Origin: Nitrospirota bacterium | GTDB taxonomy: Bacteria > Nitrospirota > Thermodesulfovibrionia > Thermodesulfovibrionales > UBA1546 | Assembly (NCBI GenBank): GCA_004298625.1 | Contig: SCSY01000259.1 | Location: forward strand, 1-5,400 | Direction: 5' to 3' | DNA: 5,400 bases | In this document: positions 1 through 4,997 of the stretch, piece after piece | How positions within the stretch are numbered: the stretch's first letter is position 1 | How the letters are laid out: each line of letters begins with the position of its first letter | Position numbers and translations under genes: made by a program | Notes under the pieces: generated by a model | The model's database searches: none | The model's input: the letters and a program-made list of their open reading frames with translations, nothing else | What the model was told of the DNA's origin: nothing

Positions 1-166
1 GCTGCATTGGGTGGCTCAGGGAAAGGGCAATGCCACTATCGCTGCCATTATGCAGGTAAAGGAATGCACTGTTAAAAAACACTTGGAGAATATATTTGCA
101 AAACTCGGTGTGGAAAACAGAGTTGCCGCCGCAAGGGTTATTATGGAGAAGTTTGAAGACGTTTAG
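1..166 (+). CDS. LuxR-family HTH transcriptional regulator, C-terminal fragment
   Basis: The reading frame is open from the window edge (first full codon at base 2) to a TAG at 164-166, giving 54 residues. It reads LHWVAQGKGNATIAAIMQ, then TVKKHLENIFAKLGVENR, then AAARVIMEKFEDV. This is the LuxR/FixJ-type four-helix DNA-binding domain. The pattern 'WVAQGKxNxxIAxIM...TVKKHLENIFxKLGVENR' covers the scaffold helix, the recognition helix (TVKKHLENIF) and the conserved KLGVxNR turn. Such domains bind operator DNA as dimers in the cytoplasm and usually follow a receiver or other sensor domain. Here the sensor half lies outside the window, so signal and targets cannot be told. It converges with amrS across a 157-bp gap. 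Family assignment is firm; one residue, G in 'QGKGN', sits where T or S is more usual. Confidence 0.88.
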   Translation, partial: LHWVAQGKGNATIAAIMQVKECTVKKHLENIFAKLGVENRVAAARVIMEKFEDV

Positions 167-230
167 ATAAAAATATTGTTCTCATGCCGGTTAAGGCATT
201 AGCAGAGGCTGCTGAAAAAGTGTTTTCTTG

Positions 231-300
231 TTGTCATTGCGAGGAGTCCCGATCTTATCGGAGCGAGAATGAGCGTCCGCCTCTGCGGATTCGCCGGGGA
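231..300. repeat. Degenerate dispersed repeat, TGTCATTGCGAGGAG type
   Basis: The segment opens with TGTCATTGCGAGGAGTCCCG, which resembles a very common non-coding interspersed repeat ('GTCATTGCGAG...GAAGCAATC') of Nitrospirota, Deltaproteobacteria and related genomes. The expected GAAGCAATC-like end is missing, so this copy looks truncated or decayed. Two small hairpins lie inside: CCGAT 249-253 with ATCGG 257-261, and TCCGC 276-280 with GCGGA 285-289. The element fills most of the 167-323 gap between the regulator and amrS, two convergent genes, where it could serve as a weak terminator although no T tract follows. Nothing else is evident in this gap. Confidence 0.55.
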
Positions 301-323
301 GAAAAAATGCTATGCCTGTCTGT

Positions 324-1337
324 TCACTTCCATACCCCTTCTATCCGGGCGCCGCATTTAAAGCAGCTTCCATCTTTAATCCTGTTATCGCCGATACTGA
401 AACCAAATCTGCCGATCAACGGCTCCCTGCAATCCGGGCAGTATGTATTTTCCCCGCCTTCGCCGGGGACATTTCCTTCATATACGTATTTAAGCCCTGT
501 ATCAAGGCCCATCTGCCGGGCCCATCTGAGCGTTTTTACGGGCGTGCGGGGCGCGTCCATTAACTTATATGTCGGGTAGAACTGTGTTACATGCCACGGT
601 ATTGCAGGGTCCACCGACTTTATAAACTCGGCAATGCTCCTCAGATCTTCTTCGGAATCGTTATGACCGGGGATTATCAGGGTTGTCACTTCCACCCATA
701 CTCCAAGCTCTTTCATCAGTTTAATCGTCTCCTTTACAGGCTCAACCCTTGCGTGGCATATTTTTTTATAGAAATCCGCTCCTCCCTTGAGGTCTATATT
801 GTCCCCATCGAGATACGGGGCTATCATCCTGGCGCTCTCAGGGGTCATAAAGCCGTTGCTTACGAATACATTTTTAATGCCTTTCTCTCTCGCAAGCCTT
901 GCGCAATCATAAGCGAATTCAAGAAAAATAGTCGGCTCCGTATATGTATATGAGATGCTTTCGCATTTGTTCGCCTCAGCCATGTTGACTATTTCTTCGG
1001 GAGTCATATCTTTTCCAGGTATGCCGACCTCGGGTCTCTCACGCGGAAATTGCGATATTTCATAGTTCTGGCAGTGCTCGCATCTGAAGTTACAGCCGAC
1101 AGTAGAAATCGAAAAAGAACGCGAGGCGGGAAGGAAATGAAAAAGGGGTTTTTTCTCGATCGGATCTATATGGGCAGAGATTATTTTCCCGTAAACAAGA
1201 CTGAAAAGCGTCCCGTCAATATTTTCCCTCACAGCGCATATCCCCCTTTTGCCTGGAGAAATATGGCAGCCGTGCGCGCATAAAAAACACCTTACTTTTT
1301 TTTCTTCGAGCTTTTCATAAAGCATGGCCTCTTTCAT
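324..1337 (-). CDS. amrS: AmmeMemoRadiSam system radical SAM enzyme
   Basis: 337 residues, the usual length for this family. The radical SAM cluster motif CNFRCEHC places the [4Fe-4S] ligands at C82, C86 and C89. An N-terminal Cys set (C17, C20, C24, C34, in 'CFLCAHGCHISPGKRGIC') is typical of AmrS. A C-terminal zinc-ribbon-like pair of CxxC motifs sits at C300/C303 and C325/C328. Internal family-like stretches include 'SYTYTEPTIFLEFAYD', 'NVFVSNGF' and 'HVTQFYPTYKL'. The family is named for its genomic link to AMMECR1 and Memo proteins; neither partner is in this window and the substrate cannot be read from sequence. The start is ATG at 1335-1337. The frame extends upstream to a TTG at 1386-1388, but the extra 17 residues do not look family-like and would overrun the promoter. 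There is no Shine-Dalgarno, and a TATAAT ends 6 nt before the ATG. The gene is divergent from the fmdB-like gene. Confidence 0.92.
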   Translation of the reverse strand: MKEAMLYEKLEEKKVRCFLCAHGCHISPGKRGICAVRENIDGTLFSLVYGKIISAHIDPIEKKPLFHFLPASRSFSISTVGCNFRCEHCQNYEISQFPRERPEVGIPGKDMTPEEIVNMAEANKCESISYTYTEPTIFLEFAYDCARLAREKGIKNVFVSNGFMTPESARMIAPYLDGDNIDLKGGADFYKKICHARVEPVKETIKLMKELGVWVEVTTLIIPGHNDSEEDLRSIAEFIKSVDPAIPWHVTQFYPTYKLMDAPRTPVKTLRWARQMGLDTGLKYVYEGNVPGEGGENTYCPDCREPLIGRFGFSIGDNRIKDGSCFKCGARIEGVWK

Positions 1338-1343
1338 AAACTG

Positions 1344-1352
1344 ATTATAGCA
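1344..1352 (-). promoter_or_regulatory. Extended -10 promoter of amrS
   Basis: On the minus strand this reads TGC-TATAAT, a perfect extended -10 element. It ends 6 nt before the amrS ATG, so the first transcribed base would fall at or near the start codon (leaderless mRNA). No convincing -35 is seen at 16-18 bp spacing, as expected for a TGn-dependent promoter. It sets the start choice for amrS. Confidence 0.6.
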
Positions 1353-1361
1353 GAGTGCAAT

Positions 1362-1391
1362 TTGACTTAAAAGGGGCAGATTAGGCAAAAT
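1362..1391 (+). promoter_or_regulatory. Candidate promoter of the fmdB-dapF-dapA unit
   Basis: TTGACT (1362-1367) is a 5/6 match to the -35 consensus, followed after 18 bp by CAAAAT (1386-1391), a weaker -10. The predicted start near 1398 leaves a leader of about 20 nt carrying the Shine-Dalgarno GGAGG at 1408-1412. It lies back to back with the amrS promoter in the 81-bp divergent gap. Confidence 0.4.
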
Positions 1392-1418
1392 AAGGAATAC
1401 TACAACCGGAGGTTAAAA

Positions 1419-1619
1419 ATGCCGATTTACGAATATAAATGCGGGAAATGCAACAAAGCATTTTCAGTTCTTCAAAGAGTCGGAGCAACAGAAAAAGACA
1501 CTGTCTGTTCCGAATGCGGCTCTAAAGATGTAAAAAAGCAGATGTCGTCTTTTTGTTGTTCTGCTGAGGGGAATGCTTATTCTCCCTCAGCCTCGCACGG
1601 AGGCCATGGCGGCGGCTGA
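1419..1619 (+). CDS. FmdB-family small zinc ribbon protein
   Basis: 66 residues starting MPIYEYKC, the hallmark of FmdB/CxxC_CXXC_SSSS-type putative regulators. One zinc ribbon is formed by C8/C11 and C30/C33 (CGKC...CSECG). 'KKQMSSF' follows, then a vicinal Cys pair C46-C47 and a low-complexity Ser/His/Gly tail (residues ~54-66, with two His) that could also bind metal. Family members have been proposed as transcriptional regulators of formamidase or amide genes, but for most the role is unknown. I infer only a small zinc-binding cytoplasmic protein. The start is secure: GGAGG at 1408-1412 lies 6 nt before the ATG. It is the first gene of a likely transcript with dapF 77 bp downstream; that gap holds a heptamer repeat array and no clear terminator, so readthrough is plausible. 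Confidence 0.85.
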   Translation: MPIYEYKCGKCNKAFSVLQRVGATEKDTVCSECGSKDVKKQMSSFCCSAEGNAYSPSASHGGHGGG

Positions 1620-1636
1620 GGCGTTTCTCACTGCTG

Positions 1637-1685
1637 AGCCGTGAGCTCACAAAAACAAGCTATTAGCTGTCAGCTAACAGCTAAA
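1637..1685. repeat. Heptanucleotide AGCTnnn array upstream of dapF
   Basis: Seven units in strict 7-bp register: AGCCGTG, AGCTCAC, a decayed AAAAACA, then AGCTATT, AGCTGTC, AGCTAAC, AGCTAAA. The last unit abuts the dapF Shine-Dalgarno (GAGG 1686-1689). Two sub-structures are present: a perfect palindrome GTGAGCTCAC at 1641-1650, and an 8-bp stem TTAGCTGT (1663-1670) with ACAGCTAA (1677-1684). A second array of the same family lies inside dapF at 1765-1795. Heptamer arrays of this AGCTATC kind are a known class of short dispersed bacterial repeat; function is unknown. Confidence 0.7.
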
Positions 1686-1696
1686 GAGGTATTCTA

Positions 1697-2578
1697 TTGA
1701 AAATCTCCTTTACAAAAATGCACGGGCTTGGGAATGATTTTATTCTCATTGACTGCCTTAACCAGGCTGTCAGCTATAAGCTATCAGCTATCAGCCTATT
1801 AAGCAAAAGGCTTTGTGACAGGAGATTCGGCATAGGCGCGGACCAGATACTCCTGCTCGAGTCCTCGAAGAAAGCCGATTTTCGCATGAGGATATTCAAT
1901 GCCGACGGCAGCGAGGTCGAGATGTGCGGGAACGGGATAAGATGTCTCGCAAAGTATATATGGGACAGGGGACTCTCTAAAAAAAATGTCCTCTCTATCG
2001 AAACGATAGCAGGGATAATCAGACCCGAGAAAAAAGGCCGACTGGTCAGGGTTGATATGGGAGAACCGGTATTTGAGCCGGCGAAGATTCCGGTGAAAAT
2101 ACTACCCCCCCAGCCCCCCCTTGCCAAGGGGGGGACAGGAGGGGGGGTAAACTCCTCACCTGTTATTGACTATCCCTTAAAAATTGAGGATAAAACATTC
2201 AAAATAACATGCGTTTCCATGGGCAATCCCCATGCCGTAATAGTTGTTGACAATGTCGCCGGCTTCCCTGTAACTTATTACGGGCCGTTGATAGAAAGAC
2301 ATAAGCTTTTTCCAGCGAGGACCAATGTCGAGTTCATAGAGATATTGAACTCCTCCGAGATAAAGATGAGGGTATGGGAGAGAGGCTCCGGAGAAACAAT
2401 GGCATGCGGCACGGGCGCATCCGCAGCCGCCGTTGCATCGGGCATTAAGGGGCTTACTGGGAAAAACGTGACAGTGCGCCTTGCCGGAGGGAATTTATCA
2501 GTCGTGTGGGCCGGGGATAATCATGTATATATGACAGGCCCTGCCGTAGAAGTTTTTACTGGAGAAATAAATATTTAA
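1697..2578 (+). CDS. dapF: Diaminopimelate epimerase
   Basis: Interconverts LL- and meso-diaminopimelate in lysine and peptidoglycan synthesis, by a cofactor-independent two-cysteine mechanism. The catalytic pair is visible: C77 in FNADGSEVEMCGNGIR and C237 in ETMACGTGASA. Other substrate-site blocks are MHGLGNDF (residues 8-15), SMGNPHA (174-180), TNVEF (209-213) and WERGSGET (227-234). The start is TTG at 1697, with AGAGG at 1685-1689 spaced 7 nt; the next ATG (codon 8) lies inside the conserved MHGLGNDF and would truncate it. At 293 residues it is longer than E. coli DapF (274, recalled). The Cys-Cys distance is 160 here against 144 in E. coli, and the surplus of 16 matches the residues encoded by a palindromic repeat (codons 136-151, PPQPPLAKGGTGGG). 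A heptamer array encodes residues 23-33. dapA follows after 11 bp. Confidence 0.96.
   Translation: MKISFTKMHGLGNDFILIDCLNQAVSYKLSAISLLSKRLCDRRFGIGADQILLLESSKKADFRMRIFNADGSEVEMCGNGIRCLAKYIWDRGLSKKNVLSIETIAGIIRPEKKGRLVRVDMGEPVFEPAKIPVKILPPQPPLAKGGTGGGVNSSPVIDYPLKIEDKTFKITCVSMGNPHAVIVVDNVAGFPVTYYGPLIERHKLFPARTNVEFIEILNSSEIKMRVWERGSGETMACGTGASAAAVASGIKGLTGKNVTVRLAGGNLSVVWAGDNHVYMTGPAVEVFTGEINI
1765..1795 (+). repeat. In-frame heptamer (AGCTATC) array inside dapF
   Basis: Four units, GGCTGTC, AGCTATA, AGCTATC and AGCTATC, plus a trailing AGC, encode dapF residues 23-33 (QAVSYKLSAIS). It is the same family as the array at 1637-1685 just upstream. It falls between the conserved N-terminal strand (MHGLGNDFILID) and RRFGIGADQ, a segment that varies in DapF proteins, and the reading frame stays open through it. 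Confidence 0.7.
2103..2149. repeat. 47-bp C/G-run palindromic element inside dapF
   Basis: Nested palindrome. The inner stem pairs C7-TT (2114-2122) with AA-G7 (2126-2134) around a GCC loop. The outer stem pairs TA-C7 (2103-2111) with G7-TA (2141-2149). AG (2112-2113) and ACAGGA (2135-2140) form an internal bulge. It resembles the widespread 'CCCCCTTGCCAAGGGGG' interspersed repeat of several bacterial phyla. Here it is read in frame as dapF codons 136-151 (PPQPPLAKGGTGGG and flanks), between EPVFEPAKIPV and the strand leading to SMGNPHA. Confidence 0.85.
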
Positions 2579-2589
2579 CGGAGGTTTCT

Positions 2590-3462
2590 ATGTTTAAAGG
2601 TTCGATCGTCGCGATAGTAACTCCATTTAAAAAAGGAAAGGTTGATGAAAAGGCTTTTTGCAATCTTATAGAGTGGCATATAAAGCAGGGGACAAACGCC
2701 ATCGTGCCCTGCGGCACAACAGGAGAATCGGCGACACTTGAGTATGAAGAGCACTACAGGGTGATTGCGATAACAGTCAAGACAGTAAATAAACGGGTTC
2801 CTGTGATTGCGGGAACAGGCGCAAATTCTACCGATGAGACAATAATGATAACAAAGAAGGCAAAACAGATCGGAGCTGATGCGGCGCTGCTGGTATCGCC
2901 TTATTATAACAAGCCGACACAGGAGGGCCTTTACAGGCATTATAAGGCCATTGCAAAGGCCGTAGAGCTGCCGATGGTGCTTTATAATGTCCCCGGCAGG
3001 ACCGCTGTAAATATACTTCCTCCAACAGTCGCGCGCCTTGCGGAGATAAAAAATATAGTTGCGATAAAAGAGGCAACCGGCGATATGAAACAGGTGAGCG
3101 AAGTCATAAGATTATGCGGAGACAGAATCTCGGTAATCTCAGGAGATGATTTCACAACACTGCCGCTTCTTGCCCTCGGCGGAATAGGCGTTATATCCGT
3201 TACAGCCAATGTCGCGCCAAAGGACGTCTCTGATATGTGTGCGGCGTGGAATCAGGGAAATATCGAAAAGGCAATAAAACTCCATTACAAACTCGAACCA
3301 TTAAATGCCTCTATGTTCATAGAGACAAATCCGATCCCTGCAAAAACGGCCCTTTCGATGATGGGGAAAATAAGGGAGGAGTTCAGACTCCCGCTCTGCG
3401 AGATGTCTGATGCGAATAAGGATAAGCTCAAAAAGGTTCTGAAGGATTACCGGCTGATATAA
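2590..3462 (+). CDS. dapA: 4-hydroxy-tetrahydrodipicolinate synthase
   Basis: 290-residue TIM-barrel class I aldolase, full family length. It condenses pyruvate with aspartate semialdehyde, the committed step to DAP and lysine. Active-site residues are all present: T43-T44 in GTTGES (41-46 region), Y132 in LYNVPGRT, R137, and the Schiff-base lysine K160 in VAIKEATGD. Y106 in SPYYNKP supplies the cross-subunit tyrosine of the catalytic triad. All lie one position below the E. coli numbering. The start is supported by GGAGG at 2580-2584, 5 nt before the ATG, and by the family-typical MFKGSIVAIVTPF. The gap to dapF is 11 bp, so the two are co-transcribed and probably co-translated to a degree. 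A strong terminator 19 bp after the stop ends the unit; dapB and lysA are not here. Confidence 0.97.
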   Translation: MFKGSIVAIVTPFKKGKVDEKAFCNLIEWHIKQGTNAIVPCGTTGESATLEYEEHYRVIAITVKTVNKRVPVIAGTGANSTDETIMITKKAKQIGADAALLVSPYYNKPTQEGLYRHYKAIAKAVELPMVLYNVPGRTAVNILPPTVARLAEIKNIVAIKEATGDMKQVSEVIRLCGDRISVISGDDFTTLPLLALGGIGVISVTANVAPKDVSDMCAAWNQGNIEKAIKLHYKLEPLNASMFIETNPIPAKTALSMMGKIREEFRLPLCEMSDANKDKLKKVLKDYRLI

Positions 3463-3481
3463 AGCAAATTACTTTATCCGG

Positions 3482-3522
3482 AAAAACAAAATAGCCTGAC
3501 ATTGTCAGGCTATTTTGTTTTT
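3482..3522. terminator. Bidirectional intrinsic terminator between dapA and the ferredoxin gene
   Basis: A perfect 19-bp inverted repeat with a 3-nt loop (ATT, 3501-3503). The core is GCCTGAC/GTCAGGC, flanked by an A-rich left arm and a T-rich right arm (TATTTTGTTTTT), so both strands give a GC core followed by a U-rich end. It starts 19 bp after the dapA stop and, on the minus strand, 1 nt after the ferredoxin stop, and therefore serves both convergent genes. Confidence 0.95.
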
Positions 3523-3523
3523 A

Positions 3524-3715
3524 TTATTCTTCCAGCATAATCGCATCAACAGGGCAGTTCTCTTCCGCTGCCTCGCAGCAGCCTACAAACTCACATGCCT
3601 CAGCATCAATGACCTGCGATTTGCCTGAGATTTCGTCCAGATGAAAGACAGCCGGACATATTTCTTCGCACGTCCCGCAGCCGATACATAATTCTTCATC
3701 AACTCTCACGTTCAT
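3524..3715 (-). CDS. Small [4Fe-4S] ferredoxin
   Basis: 63 residues, acidic, of the small bacterial ferredoxin type; a soluble cytoplasmic low-potential electron carrier. Cluster ligands are C10, C13 and C16 in CIGCGTCEEICP, with the fourth expected from C54 in ENCPVDAI. C20 and one of C46/C47 lie where single-cluster ferredoxins such as D. gigas Fd often carry a disulfide or non-ligand pair, and C41 is extra. The second half lacks the full CxxCxxC, so one [4Fe-4S] cluster is most likely, not two. 'VDEELCIGCGTC' and 'CPVDAI' are standard ends. The start is ATG at 3713-3715 with no Shine-Dalgarno, but a -35/-10 pair ends 6 nt upstream. It is divergent from the CDF-like gene and convergent with dapA; no dedicated redox partner is visible. 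Confidence 0.93.
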   Translation of the reverse strand: MNVRVDEELCIGCGTCEEICPAVFHLDEISGKSQVIDAEACEFVGCCEAAEENCPVDAIMLEE

Positions 3716-3721
3716 GGATAT

Positions 3722-3750
3722 ATTTTATATTTAATTCAGGAATGAGGCAA
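3722..3750 (-). promoter_or_regulatory. Promoter of the ferredoxin gene
   Basis: On the minus strand TTGCCT (3745-3750) is separated by exactly 17 bp from TAAAAT (3722-3727). The -10 ends 6 nt before the ferredoxin ATG, and the intervening ATATCC leaves no room for a ribosome site. The transcript is predicted to begin at or next to the start codon. Confidence 0.6.
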
Positions 3751-3774
3751 CAGGTAAATCATAAATAGGAGTTA

Positions 3775-3783
3775 TGGTAATAT
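3775..3783 (+). promoter_or_regulatory. Candidate extended -10 promoter of the CDF-like gene
   Basis: TGG-TAATAT is an extended -10 element ending 5 nt before the ATG at 3789. The -35 region at 17 bp spacing (TAAATC) is poor. The only Shine-Dalgarno-like sequence, AGGAG at 3767-3771, is 17 nt from the ATG, too far to act on this start. A leaderless transcript is the simpler reading, though less sure than for amrS or the ferredoxin. Confidence 0.45.
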
Positions 3784-3788
3784 AAAAA

Positions 3789-4454
3789 ATGCAGACATTA
3801 ACATTAAACATAGGCCGGAAAAATGAGACCCTTTACAGATGGGCCTATATCCTTGCCCTTATCACGATCTTCTACAATATTCTTGAAGGTCTTGTATCCG
3901 TCTATTTCGGCATAGAAGACGAAACCCTCGCGCTTCTCGGCTTTGGGGTAGACTCATTCGTCGAAGTCATCTCAGGCGTAGGCATCTGGCATATGATACG
4001 CCGAATAAGAAAAAACAGGAATAATACCCGCGACAACTTTGAAAGGGACGCTCTGAGGATTACGGGAACGGCCTTTTATATCCTCACAGCAGGGCTGATT
4101 ATAACCTCGCTGATAAGTCTCTATCAGGGACATAAGCCTGAGACAACATTGTGGGGAATAATAATATCCGTCATCTCTATTCTTTCGATGTGGCTTTTGA
4201 TCCACTATAAGCTGAAAGTCGGGAGGGAGTTAAATTCAAGAGCTATTATTGCCGATGCAAACTGCACAAAGGCATGCATGTATCTTTCCATAGCCCTTTT
4301 CCTTTCGAGCCTGGGCTATGAACTCACAGGCTTCGGAAGGCTTGACTCAATCGGCGCTCTGGCAATCGCAGCGCTTTCTTTCAGGGAAGGAAGGGAAGCC
4401 TTTCAGAAAGCCCAGGGGAATTTAACCTGCGGCTGCAACCGCGACTGCCGCTGA
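3789..4454 (+). CDS. CDF-like cation efflux membrane protein, C-terminal domain absent, Cys-rich
   Basis: 221 residues with about six membrane segments (roughly 18-38, 46-69, 92-112, 121-140, 152-176, 185-198), matching the transmembrane unit of cation diffusion facilitators. TM2 has GVDSFVEVI, equivalent to YiiP VDSLVD, so site-A ligands D55 and E59 (normally D). TM5 has ADANCTKAC, aligned with YiiP ADALHYQSD: the ligands His and Asp are replaced by C159 and C163. 'RLDSIGALAIAALSFREG' matches the TM6 region of the family. The usual cytoplasmic dimerisation domain (about 80 residues) is missing. The protein ends with C214, C216 and C220 (LTCGCNRDC). CDF proteins export divalent metals by proton antiport; the Cys ligands suggest a softer or thiophilic metal, which is inference. 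A stop at 3783 rules out an earlier start in this frame. moaC starts 63 bp downstream. Confidence 0.75.
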   Translation: MQTLTLNIGRKNETLYRWAYILALITIFYNILEGLVSVYFGIEDETLALLGFGVDSFVEVISGVGIWHMIRRIRKNRNNTRDNFERDALRITGTAFYILTAGLIITSLISLYQGHKPETTLWGIIISVISILSMWLLIHYKLKVGRELNSRAIIADANCTKACMYLSIALFLSSLGYELTGFGRLDSIGALAIAALSFREGREAFQKAQGNLTCGCNRDCR

Positions 4455-4481
4455 TAGGTTCCGCCTCTTATCAGTTATCAA

Positions 4482-4510
4482 TTGATGGAAATCGGCCAAG
4501 ATGATATATT
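4482..4510 (+). promoter_or_regulatory. Promoter of moaC
   Basis: TTGATG (4482-4487) is separated by 17 bp from TATATT (4505-4510), which is preceded by TGA, giving an extended -10. The -10 ends 7 nt before ATG 4518, so +1 coincides with the start codon. A perfect 10-bp palindrome ATCAATTGAT (4477-4486) overlaps the -35 and follows two TTATCAG/A heptamers (4468-4481); it could be a regulator site. The promoter lies within what would be coding if the upstream TTG or ATG (4482, 4485) were used. Confidence 0.6.
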
Positions 4511-4517
4511 AGTGTTC

Positions 4518-4997
4518 ATGAAACAACTCACGCATATAGACAAAAAGGGCAGACCCAAAATGGTTGACGTCAGCGCCAAACAAACAACTAAAAGAGAAGC
4601 GGTTGCCGGGGCTCATATTTATATGAAAAAGAAAACCTTCGAGATGGTCAAAAAAGGCAAGGTCTCTAAAGGCGATGTGCTGAGCGTTGCAAAAGTTGCC
4701 GGAATAATGGCTGCAAAAAAAACATCGGAGATAATCCCCCTCTGCCATCCGTTAAATATTACATTCGTTGATATTGACTTTACGCTTGACGCTGAAAAAA
4801 ACAGGATAGGAATAAAATCCAGGGTGAAGATAACAGGGCAGACCGGAGTTGAGATGGAAGCCCTGACCGCCGTAGCAGCCGCAGCGCTCACAATCTATGA
4901 CATGTGCAAGGCAGTTGATAAAACAATAATTATCTCTGATATTATGCTCATGGAAAAAAGCGGCGGAAAAAGCGGAAGGTTCAAGCGTAAAAGATAA
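4518..4997 (+). CDS. moaC: Cyclic pyranopterin monophosphate synthase
   Basis: Converts the MoaA product 3',8-cyclo-dihydro-GTP to cPMP in molybdopterin cofactor synthesis; a cytoplasmic hexamer in known cases. From ATG 4518 the protein has 159 residues (E. coli 161), and its catalytic residues fall at the E. coli positions: K51 in SKGDVL, H77 in PLCHPL, E112 and E114 in TGVEMEALT, D128 and K131 in YDMCKAV. The C-terminal SGGKSGRFKR is also typical. The open frame extends to ATG 4485 and TTG 4482, but those 11-12 extra codons are not family-like, lack a Shine-Dalgarno, and run through a promoter whose -10 ends 7 nt before ATG 4518. No other moa genes are in view. It may share readthrough from the CDF-like gene but seems to have its own promoter. 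Confidence 0.95.
   Translation: MKQLTHIDKKGRPKMVDVSAKQTTKREAVAGAHIYMKKKTFEMVKKGKVSKGDVLSVAKVAGIMAAKKTSEIIPLCHPLNITFVDIDFTLDAEKNRIGIKSRVKITGQTGVEMEALTAVAAAALTIYDMCKAVDKTIIISDIMLMEKSGGKSGRFKRKR

Noticed and set aside
184..953. Plus-strand open frames of 83-131 codons at 184-579, 312-563 and 591-953
   Set aside because: They lie opposite amrS, or start in the repeat and run into it. They have no family likeness and are antisense shadows.
1338..1388. N-terminal extension of amrS from a TTG at 1386-1388
   Set aside because: The 17 extra residues (from MPNLPLLSQ) are not family-like, there is no ribosome site, and the extension runs through the TGC-TATAAT promoter. ATG 1335-1337 gives the normal MKEAMLYEKL start.
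1637..1795. CRISPR-like direct repeats near dapF
   Set aside because: The units are 7 bp and contiguous without unique spacers, so this is a short tandem repeat and not a CRISPR array.
1774..2127. Minus-strand open frame opposite dapF, and similar ones opposite dapA (2575-2940, 2828-3076, 2982-3209), the CDF-like gene (3972-4205) and moaC (4509-4748, 4619-4891)
   Set aside because: Each is fully antisense to a gene with visible catalytic or family motifs and has no credible product or ribosome site.
3524..3715. Two-cluster (2[4Fe-4S]) ferredoxin
   Set aside because: The second half lacks CxxCxxC. C41, C46, C47 and C54 do not give a second standard motif, so a single cluster is the better reading.
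3774..3785. Three-codon reading frame ATG-GTA-ATA-TAA after the AGGAG at 3767-3771
   Set aside because: The spacing from AGGAG is only 2 nt and three codons carry no information. It overlaps the extended -10 of the CDF-like gene and is more likely chance.
4482..4517. moaC start at TTG 4482 or ATG 4485
   Set aside because: No Shine-Dalgarno precedes either codon, and the bases overlap a good promoter. Starting at 4518 puts K51, H77, E112, D128 and K131 at the known E. coli positions.
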